In this document: piece after piece, positions 30,001-42,000 of the stretch
How the letters are laid out: every line of letters begins with the position of its first letter
Position numbering within the stretch: position 1 is the first letter of the stretch
The notes under the pieces: model-generated
The model's database searches: none
Seen by the model: only the letters and a program-made list of their open reading frames with translations
What the model was told of the DNA's origin: nothing
Assembly: GCA_963082875.1 (NCBI GenBank)
Contig: OY720100.1
Location: forward strand, 2,604,001 to 2,668,000
Length of the DNA stretch: 64,000 nt
Origin: Corella eumyota
Taxonomy: Eukaryota > Chordata > Ascidiacea > Phlebobranchia > Corellidae
Direction of reading: 5' to 3'
Program-made: the position numbers and the translations under genes

Positions 30001-33000
30001 TTTTGAATAAATTATTTATTTATATTTAAATAAAAATTTATTTAAAAAAATGACTTGTCAAAAGAGAAAAAAAAAATTTGGGCCAACCTTCATTTACAGT
30101 CGCATTGGAAAAATTTCCATTAGCAAGATTGGCTCCAGCAAGAGTTACCACGATATTTCTATTAATAGCAGCTTCACCACTGGCTAAACTTCCTTGGCTT
30201 ATAAACAAAATGCATATTTAGAAGTAAGCTACATTGTTATAGCTTTATTGTAACAAAAATTCTAATATATTTCGCTAATTAAAAAGTGGATAAGATAGCA
30301 AAATAAACTCTTGCCCAGCTTTTAGTAATTAGTAACTTATTCTGTTAAACCCAAAAATAAATGAATACCTATATAGTTGTAATACAGAAAAAATTTGCAA
30401 TTTAGAACTAGGTAATCTAAAAAAAATAAAGATGAATACCTAAAAGAAAAAATGGTTACACTGCCAAAACTTCCAGTTCCCAAAACCTGATTAATTTGAA
30501 TTAAAAATAAACTTTCAATTTGTGCTTTCAAACTGATAAATGCATCAGATGTTGGATTCAAAAGTTCAGTATCAAATACAGGTAAACTTGTTAACTCTAC
30601 AGTAAAAGATTCCACAACCGGATCTAAAATAAATTAAGAAACAAACAAATTAAATTTATTTTATTTCCTTTAAAACCATTGAATTATTAAATAATATCAA
30701 ACCTGTAGTAGCAGTGGCATTTGGTCCAAATGTAGAATTAACAGTAAAATTGTTTCCTTCAAAACTTGTAACACGAGCAGATAACGTATATTCAATGTCT
30801 GGATCGAGATTTTCTACAGTATAAACTCTTGATGTAAATCTTTCAGTCCTTGTAGATGTAGATGATGTTATCATAATCTAACAACAACCATAACAGTTAA
30901 AATTGGATTAAAATAATGTTTGACTGCATCAAAACCAAAGCAATCGGAATTTACATGAATTAAAGATATTATTTATTAGTATATTAAGTTTCAACAGATT
31001 TAAACACAAAAATAAAACACACTTCATATTCAGCATATGCCAATAAAGCATCAACCAGCACTGTTATTGTGTTTGCTGTAAAATCCGTAACAATAGGAGC
31101 TCTCAACATTGGTGTTTCTAAAAAAATTAAAAAAAAACTTTATGTTAAAATTTACATGTAAAAAAAAACCTTATTTAATTTTTTAAACTAATATATGCCG
31201 AATAATATTCATGTTACAAACATATTAGTTTTCTAGCTGAGTTTTATATAGTGTTTCTTTTAAAGAATTTTTGTTTTAAAGTTTTTCATTTCAAATTTTA
31301 AAAGAGCTAAAGTTTAACAGAATTTTAAAAATGTAATATAATTTACCTATACATGTTATTCCATCTCCACTGAAACCAATACCACAATCACATTCAAAGC
31401 TTCCAATTGTGTTTGTGCAATCAGCATTCATTCCACAGTTAGTAGTATTTAGCATACATTCATTAACGTCTGAATACAGCAAATGGTTATTTTTAATATT
31501 ATTTAATTTGAGTTTATATTAAAAATTCAATAAAAGTGTAATAAGTATAGCAAGTATTAAAATGCACATTTAAAAAATGTGTTTTTTGTTTGTTTTATTT
31601 TACCGCTGCAGTTTAATCCATCTCCAGAGTATCCAACATTGCAAGTACAAGTAAATGATCCATTTGTGTTTGCGCAATTTGCATTAGCATCACAATTATG
31701 AGTATCAAGAACGCATTCATTTATATCTTAAAATGTTTAAAAAAAATTATATTAAATTTTGTTAAACCACTTCCAAATTAAAAAGTAGAGAATTGAAACC
31801 AACCTTCACACGTTGTTCCATTACCAGTATAACCAGGTAAACACTCACAAGTAAAACTTCCTTCTGTGTCTGTACAGTTTGCATTCACATCGCAGTTATT
31901 CAACGTTGAGTTACTACACTCATCTGTTGATTTAAAATTAAATTAAAGAAGTTTTAAAAAATAAAATAAAATTGTGTCTCACATATAGCTTTTTAATAAA
32001 ACATAAAACAATTACGATTCCAAATGCTTTAGAAAATAACAATGAAGGTACAACTGTCATTAGTCATATTCAAATCAATTTCCTTGAATTGATTTTGTTT
32101 TATTTACACTGGCACCAACAACCAATGGCTTACCTATATTGGTGCAGCCGCCAGTGTCTTCATAACCAACATCGCAAATACACTCAAAGCCACCAATTGT
32201 GTTATTACAAACTGAGTTAGCAGCACATCCAGTGTTATTTCCTTCACACTCATTCAGATCTTCACATACCTTTGATTAAAACATTTTGTTATTTAGGTTT
32301 AAAACACTTGAAGAAATTAATGATAAACTTACAGTTCCATTTCCAGTGTAACCAGCTAGACACACACATTGAAAGGAACCAGAGGCTTCTCTACACTCAT
32401 GTAAAGAAGTGCACATACTTAAAGAAGCATTTTGGCATTCAAGAATGTCCATACAAGTTCCATTTACAGATTGAAACCCAGGTCTAAAACAAACAAAATA
32501 TTTTAACTATATTTCTTTATTTTAAAAATATTAATATAAACAACTAGTGTCTTTTCTTCGAATTTTTACCTGCAATCACATCTAAAAAAAGGCACCAAGT
32601 TGACACAAACTTCTGTTGTTGAACTACAATTGGCGGTTTCTAAAGCACATTCATTTTCATCAAAACAAGGCGCTGTTGCAGAAGCATTTACTGATCTAAG
32701 CAATAATCAATAAACATCAATTATTATCACATTTTTTTAGTTGACTAAAACATATAGTAAAAAATTTGCACTTATAATAAGATATTTGTAACAATATTTA
32801 CCTGCTAAATCCATCATTACATTCACAAACAAATGTTCCTGCTGTGTTAAGACAGGTTGTATTTGCAGTACATGAATTATTCCCAGTTTCACATTCATTT
32901 ATATCAAGACAAACACTACCATTTCTTTCGTATCCAGCATTACATTCACAACTAAAATAATTTGTTTTAAATAATTTTTTTTTCAAATCATTGAAGTTAT

Positions 33001-36000
33001 ATAATAAAAAATAATTCAATATTTGGTAAAAAGGGCAATTAAAAGGTTACCTGAAACTTCCGATATTGTTTTGACAAAATGAATTTGTAACATTAGCACA
33101 AGGGTCACTGCCACTACATTCGTCAATATCGTCACATAAAGTATTATCAGCAGTATTGACTGAAAATCCAGAAGTGCATGAACAAGTAAAGTTTCCATCA
33201 TTCAGTGAGCAATTCTGTTGGCAAGGATTAGATGCACAGAAATCAATAACCGAACAATTCCGACCGTCACCTAAAAATTTTGTACATGAATATTAATATC
33301 GCTGACATTGTTTGGTAGTATTTGAACACTACTACTTTAAGTTATAAGTTTGACCATATCTTAGCATACTTAAATAGAATTAACTTTCGCCAAGCTAAAA
33401 ACTGATCACCAAGTTAATAAATAGTCAGAATAATTCACAAACCCGAGACCACAATAAAATAGCATATATTTTTATAAAATCTCAAACAAAAAATATATGA
33501 ATGCTTACCTTCCGTTCCTGGGGGACATGGCCCACATTCAAATCCAGTTGCTGGTGCAACAATATCAGTACAGGTAACATTAGGAAAACAGCCCATTTCC
33601 TCACAGTCATTTCTGTCTTGAGAACAGTCTAATCCACTCCAGGCCTCTGTGCAGTCACATGATACAATCTAAATTGTTATAGACATTTAAGTTTTTAAAT
33701 TAAATTTTACAAAGCATTATCAATAATATTCTGCTTAAGTTCGTTATTGCAAAAGGAAAATAATAAATACAAAAACTGTTAAAAAAGTAATTTAAATATG
33801 TCATCTAAAGCAAAAAACTTACCATAACAGTTTCGGACTCTGAATTCTCCATTGTTTCATTCCAAAGACAAGTTCCATTATTTTGACACACACACAGCCT
33901 GATGTTAACTAGAACAGAACTTTCACCTGTTCTACTATCAACCGCTTCAATGTACAAAGCCTCATCAATTGTAATGTTATTCGCTTCTTCAGCAGTTGGA
34001 GTCCAAGAAATTAAACCAGTACCTTAAGATTTAAATAAAATAAAAACATACATAGTTTTGCACACTATAAAAACACAATTTATTGTTAGTTTTTTTAACT
34101 GTTTTCTTTAAGCTATTCATTATTAAACTAATGAATAAACACTTGCCATCTATTGTTATTCCTGCTATGGAGTTATTGGTTCGAATAGAGAGTGTTACAG
34201 TATCACCATCATCTATGTCAGTTCCATCTGCCTGAATTGTTCTAGATTCATTTACTCGAGCTTGGAAAAAGCCATCAACAAAAAATTCTCCAGAAATTGT
34301 TATATTAGGTGGGTTGTTAGCTACACAGTAATATTTTTTTATTTTTTATTATTTACAAAATAAAATATGTAATATTTTTTGAACATGGAGTTTTAAGAAA
34401 AATTACCAATGTTGTCCATTGCAGCAGATGAAGCCATTGAGTCGCCAAGAGATGCCTGGCCAATATCACTTCTATTAGTTGTAAGAGTGTCATACAAGCA
34501 TGTAGTTGACAATGAACCATCCATTGTACAATTTGCTACAATCTGTTCAAACAAAGCTGTCCCATTTTGCGCGGCAACAAGTTCTTCCAAGAAGGGAGGC
34601 TCAGATGAATTGGTTGGATTGTAAAAAGCATAACTTTCATTACCATAATCAAATATACTTTCACTTTCTGATACTCTCCCTGAATTAAAATGTAATAGCT
34701 AATTTACAAAAAATTAACATAATACAATGTACACACAAGCCTTTCAATTTTTTTTTTACACAAAAAGAAAACTGATAAATACTTACATGATTCTCCAAAT
34801 GCAAATAAAGGTCTTTCTAATAATGTTCCGTTCAAAATATCTAAAAACTCTGTCGGAATAAGACTATCATAGTCCAAAGTTGTTCCATTTCTAAATTGGA
34901 AATCATCTGTGAAGTTACCATTCCAAAATCCTTTATGAATAATTGAAACCAATTAATACATTACTGTAAGTCTAACAGCGTTAAACAAATTTAAAGTTTT
35001 TTATCTATTTTAAAACTATAAAAATCAAACCTAGCAACCCCCTTGCCACATTTCTTAAAGTAGATTCATCGCCAGTAAACTGAGGAGTTAAGATAAAGTT
35101 TGAAGAACTTAAACTCATAGAGGTTCCACTAGGAAAAGTTGCAGTGTAAGTTCCATTATCAGCAGATAAAGTAATGTTTGCAACAACAGTCTCCAGTGCT
35201 AAAATATATATATTATAAACATAAAAAAAATTATTTAAAACAAACTTACATATGTTTTATTGTATTCTACTTAATAAAAAAAACATGCTTAAAAAAAACT
35301 AATCAACATAGCACTTACTTCCTGTTATGTTGGGTGTTTCACCATCTACAGTAACAATTACTCCAGTTCCATCAGCATCATTATCATCCACAACAATTTG
35401 AAGCTATAAAAATTTTTTTTTAATTTTTATTGCTATCAATGTGATGTTAGTTTTTGTATTATTCAAACATAAATTTTAAAATTAGACTCCTATAAACTCA
35501 ATTTTTTCATGTAATTATTTTATTTTTACCCTTCCAGAAGGATTGCCAATGTCTTGAGCTACAAAACCACTAAATGCAGTAGCATCCGTTAAAGATCCAT
35601 CTTCATTTGTTACTCTGCGAGTTCGTGATTGTAAAGTAAATACACCAGGAGCAAAAATAGTAAAATATTCTCCAAGTCCATTGAATGTGTACAATTGCTG
35701 ATCTATTGTAGTAATGTGAGGATCTCCCCAACAGAAGTCTTAAAAAAATTATATTTCATAAATAAAAGTTATCTATTTAAATTAAATAATTGTTAAAAAT
35801 ATTAAAAATTTTATTCGAAATCATACTTGGAATTCTTGGTCTATATCCCGAACATGAAGCAGAAGGTCTTCTTCTTTGATAAAGATTGCAGAAACCAGCA
35901 AAACCACTCTGAGCACAGCACTGTCTTCGTGGAATTAAATCACCATCTTTAAATATGGAGTACAGTTTAGAAAGTTAAATAATTGTATCTTAATACATTT

Positions 36001-39000
36001 TTAACTTATAACTCATTGTTACTTTAGTTTATATTTAAATTAAAAAAACTTACTTAGGGCACTATCCAATTGATTTTCAAAAGTTTGTCGATTAATAAAT
36101 GCAAAAAAACGTCTGTTATCGATAACTGGTATTTGAAATCTTTCCTGTCTACTGAAAAAAGCACCAGATAATAAAGTACCAAAAAAAGCTCGTCGAGACC
36201 AAGAACTGGAAAAAGTTCCACTTAAACCATAACAACATCGTGGCCCATTTCCATTAACCAATTGAAAACAGTTTTGTCCTAATACAACATTAAATAACAT
36301 AAGAAATTAAATCTTTTTAAATACAAATTCTGATCACACAGATTTATTATATTTACCCAAGTCCAGATCCCATTCAGTTGTTGGAGCAGAGTTGAAACCA
36401 AAATTTGAATAAAATCTATTAACAATATCAAACCAACCATCAATGGATAATGTAAACCGGCGATCAAATATAGCTTGAATGGGTGAACAAGGACAAGGTT
36501 CTGTGGAAGGCACATAGGTGCTTGCACTATCTTCAACATACCAATTCAAACAACCACAAGCAGCAGATTGGGTAGATGTCTGAGTTGTAGGAGATAGATT
36601 GTAATAGTATTGTCCTTGCCGTGGTGATACTACTTGCATGTTCGTCATATCTTATATAAAAGAATAATTTTACATCTGTTATTTGCTTATATTGCATTAA
36701 TATAAACACATAAAACTAATAAGCTGCATTAAACAACAGCAATCTAATTAAATTACTAGTATCCTGTGTTCTTTGATCTGGTCGGTAATTTCCTTGTACT
36801 TCTATAAATGTTAAGTCACCGCCATTGGTAAAACCAATCACTCCGTTGTTTGAAGTTCTTAGTTCAGTATTCCACAAAAAGTCACAATCCATGTAAAGAA
36901 ATATAATATATGTACTACATCCATCACTGGTTAGGATAGCTTGAAAAGTGCTTGGCTGTAAAACAATACCACATAAAAATAATATTTCATAAACAAACTT
37001 TGTTTAAAAATTTCGAAAATGCAACTTGATGTTTGTTAAAATTTACTTACAAAATCTGTGTAACCCGTTAAGAAATATGGATACATTACAACTTCTGACC
37101 AAGTTACTTTGTACACAAATATTGGATCAAATGATTGAGCGCCATAAGTTGTTCTGATACGGTTTCTAACTTCATCTACTAATACTTGTTGTGGTTGAGA
37201 CAGAGTTGGTGTTCTTATTTTATCTATTGCCTGTTTTAAAATTAAGTCATGTAAAAAATTGCCAAGCAATAGTGTTAACCTTTATTTGTATAGCTTAATG
37301 AATTAAATTTTATGTTATTTTTTATTTTTGCCTCTAGGTGAACCAATAAAAATACCTGATAATAAACTCGACCATCATTTCGTATATTTGGATTAAAATC
37401 ATCCCAAAATGGAGCAATGAGTGCTACATTACCAGTTCCTAAAAAACCCTCACTTCGAGGTCTATACAGAAATTGTACTCCTCTTGGTTGACTTCCCAAA
37501 CTGATCAGTCCATTGGAAGTTGAACGAATTTCGTTAAAAGATCGATCTCCAAAGGGAATTTGATATTCCAAACTAAAAAAAATTATTAATAACACAATAG
37601 TTGTATAAATTATATCATTATTTTTTAATTCAACATTAATACGATTTCTATTCAAGTAAGCTTTATAAATAACAAGGTTTTACATAGTTGTTGATGAGAC
37701 TGCATCATCCCGAACTGACATTAAAGTATCTCCTTCATTTTCCCCAAATGGAATAAATATAATCTCCGCACATTTAAATCCATTACCACTGCAAAAAAAC
37801 ACGTAATAATATTTAATATCTTTTATTAACAGTATTATTTGTAGTAATTAAAATAAATTTAAACAGCCAATAATTGGTAAATAAACTTACCTAAATCCTT
37901 CCATGCAAGTACATTGAAAAGACCCTTGAGTGTTAGTACAAATTGCATTATCTGCACAAGGATTTCCCAAACATTCATTTAGATCATCACTGCAAGTTAG
38001 CCCTGATAGTAATAATGTTTAAATGACAAACATTATATTTTTAAGTTTGTTACAACTGGTATATAAACTAATTATTTGAAACAATAGTTCCAATTTTAAC
38101 CCAAAGTCTATTGCTTAAAACAAAAAGTATAAACAGTTGTCAATATATTACATTTAAAACAAATATATGTAATCGAACCTGTGTAACCCGCTGCACACAA
38201 ACAAGTAAATGAAGTAAATTGTTGATTTGAAAAACAATTTCCTTCGTTTTGACAAGGATTTGACAAACAAGGATCCATTTGAAATTCGCAATATTTTCCA
38301 GTATAAGAAGGAGCGCAATTACAAATTATGTTCAAGCCATCGGGCGATGTACAATTTCCACCATTTATACAAGGACTTTGTGGAACACATGGATTTCTCA
38401 CTTTTAAATAAAATAAGTTGATTAAAAGTACTTAAAATCTTTTGCATTAAAATAATAAATTAATTTCATATTTGCTGGTTACTTACAAACACATTCTTGG
38501 CCATTGCTACTTAAATCATATCCACTATCACATGTACAAATTGGAGAAACACCATTTGATGTGCACTGAGAATTTTCCATGCATGGATTAGGATCACATA
38601 AATCTCCTAAACCACAAAAAGTTGGAGAGATTCTTTCAGCATTCTCAAAACAAAAACATGATCTTTCAAAGTTTCTTGATGGATTGACGACACAGTATGA
38701 GTTAGTGCATGATAAACTGCATTGACTTGCTAAAATACAAATAGCGAATTAAAATTACTAAAAATAAATAGTTTTAGCTAAACTTATGAAACAACTTGTT
38801 TTTAATGAATATAATTTCATTTACATTTAAAACAATATTTTGACAAAGGATTATCTTATTAAAGATTTTTTTTAAATTATTACAAGAAAAACATGTTATG
38901 GTATTTTAAATGTTCCAACATTTAAATCTACCTATAACTGAATTCAACATTTAACGATTTTAAAGTTATTGTAAGGTAAAAATATATTTGTTAGTCATAC

Positions 39001-42000
39001 CAGTTTGCACTTGCTCGACCTGATTCCTTGCGCATTCATCGTCAGTTCGAACAGTAATTACGTACGTTGTTTGAGGTTCAAGATCACCAATCAAAAATTC
39101 TCCACTCCTGTCAGTTCTCCTAGAGACTGGCGAACCATTAGCCTCGTATTCAACAAGATAGTTAAAAGAATCACCATCGAAGGGTACGTAATTTAAATCT
39201 AGGACCAATATTTCAAGACCGCGAAATTCAACCACAACCTCCAGTTGGTTACAATCTAAATGTAAAACCTATATTAAAAAAAATAAAAATGCAATTGCTA
39301 AGTACAAAATGTTATAATTTTTTCTATAGAAATAGCGTAATGGCATTCAAAAAAGTGTCGAAAAACAACTTAACAAAACAGAGATTCGGCGCATAGACGT
39401 AGGCGTGTTTCATGTTACAAAAGGTTAGAAAGTGGCAGTTACCTAACTGGTAATATCCGTTTACGTCAATTTTTTTATTGCGTTGACGTTTAACAGAACA
39501 GGTAAAATGAAAAACACTTACATTTTTATAAATAGATTTAATTTCCGTACCTTCTCGTGAATTAAATCGCGGGAAAGGTTAAGGTCGACTGACAGTATGT
39601 TTAATTATCTCAGGCGCAACTATGTTATTAATTAGGTTTTACAGTATGACGTGTTTTAGTAATACAAATTATTTTAATACTGTTACAAACTAAAATAATG
39701 GAGAATTTAAACAAAGGTTTAATTCGGTGCCGTTGCTACGCTTTATACATTTCTATTTGTACAATATTATTTATAACATATTATAACACAGAAACACTGC
39801 TTGTAATTAAATCATAACCGTTAGGGCGTAATTATATTTTCGTTTATGATAGTTTTACAAACCTAATTCACAGGAGAATCCATCCCCAGTGTATCTAACA
39901 TTGCAAGTACAAGTAAATGATCCCGGAGTATTCGCACACATTGCATTATCGTCGCAACCTCCTCTATTTATTGAACATTCGTCTATATCAGCGCAGTTTA
40001 CTCCATTGCCAGTGTATCCAGTATTACAAGCACAGGTAAAAGATCCATCTGTATTTGTACAAGCAGCATTTTCATTACAATTGTCTGTCATTAAAGTACA
40101 CTCATCTATGTCTGCGCAGTTTACTCCATTGCCAGTGTATCCAGCATTACAAGCACAAGTAAATGAGCCATCTGTATTTGTACAAGCAGCATTTTCATTA
40201 CAATTGTCCATCATTAAAGTACACTCATTTATGTCTGCGCAGTTTACTCCATCGCCAGTGTATCCAGCATTACAAGCACAAGTAAATGCGCCATCTGTAT
40301 TTGTACAAGCAGCATTTTCATTACAATTGTCTGTCATTAAAGTACACTCATCTATGTCTGCGCAGTTTACTCCATTGCCAGTGTATCCAGCATTACAAGC
40401 ACAAGTAAATGCGCCATCTGTATTTGTACAAGTAGCATTAGCATCGCAATTGTCTGTCATTAAAGTACATTCATTTTCATCAGTGCAGTTTACTCCATTG
40501 CCAATGTATCCAGCATTACAAGCACAAGTAAATGATCCATCTGTGTTAATGCAGTTGGCATTAGTGTCACAATTGTCTGTCATCAGTCCGCACTCATCAA
40601 TATCTGTAAAATTTGTTTACAGTTTTAAACGTTATCATTACCTAGAAATTAATTAAGAAATAAAATTTATTGTTTATTTATGTATTGATTTGATATAAAA
40701 AAGCTTTGTTTAATTTATACAGTATTTAGTATTTTGTTGTTTGTATAATTTATATGCATTAAGCCGATTTAAAAATAAATTACAAGCCCTTTAAAAGTAA
40801 TTTAGTTCAGATTAATCATAACATTTATATATCATGTTGCAAAATATATCAGTACGAATTTCTGCATAAAACCTGGCAAGAATTTCTGCATCGTCGCAAC
40901 TATGCTATTATTAGACCAGGAGATATTTTGTTTCACTTTAACTTAAAGAAGCACTTGTTAAATTTGAGAGATTTTGCAACGGCAAGCTACTTTACTTTAA
41001 AGGTCATTGCAAAAAATACTAACTTAAAAAAAATTTTGAATGGTAATTAAAAAGAGTTTAAAATAAAGGATTCAGGGTTTGTTACGTTTTAGAAGTTTTA
41101 GTTGAAAAAATCCAATTCCGTGAGGCTTTTATTTATAACCAATTTTTTTAAACAAATATAATTAAATAAAATGGAATAACTATTTGAACAAATGCTAACA
41201 TTTTGTATTTTTTTAATTAAATTGAAAATGCGTTTACAAGTCGCATTTTGATCACAACTGTTGTTTACGCGACAATCAGAAGCTCCTATTATAATTAGAA
41301 AATAAAAAAAAATATTTGTAAAATAAATGTTGTCTATACGTTAGAATTTTAATTATTTTTTTATTATAAAATGTATAAAAATCAAAAGTAATTGCCATTT
41401 TGTTAAACTTTTAGTTTAAATTTCTTACAATATAAAATTAAAGTCAAAAATAATCACATTTTTGTTATGGGATTAGACGCAATTTTGCAAGTAACAATTT
41501 CTATTTTAAAAGCGAAGTCACGCACGCAAGTCTTATACGTCATAAAAATTCTGACGTCATGTCGCTCATGTGAAACGTAATCGAAAATAGGACGGACTAT
41601 TTTTCAGGGTGACCAGGTTTTAAGCATAGGCAAAAAGCACGTGACGTCGTTTTGTTATCTACCGTTCCGTAACGGTGATTCTATATTACATACCTAGGTA
41701 TAATTTTGCAATAAAAACTTATTTAAAATTGTAACAAAAATTATTTAAAATTGTAACAAACTTCAAAAAATGTTATACTTTTATAAACCTATAGAAATGC
41801 TTTATTATCGGTGTTATAAACGTTGGAATTGCAAGTTTTTTAAAAGTTGTTTTTTTACCCGTATATGTATAAACCCCTTTTTTATCAAAACTGACCTTTA
41901 TAGCATGGTGATAAACGTAAGGCTTAGTTAAAGTTCATTTGCGCACCATACGCGTTTAACCTTTACAAAAATGCCGCTGTACAAATTGTACGTAAAAAAA

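Larger units (their letters stand above)
29070..39255 (-). repeat. Segmental tandem duplication, right copy (34 exons)
   Basis: Exons from the FN3-like domain at 39255 to the FN3 at 29070 match one-for-one, in order and phase, the 34 exons at 27195-15156. This copy spans 10.2 kb, the left one 12.0 kb. The difference is explained by the EGF expansion and two SINEs in the left copy. Confidence 0.93.
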
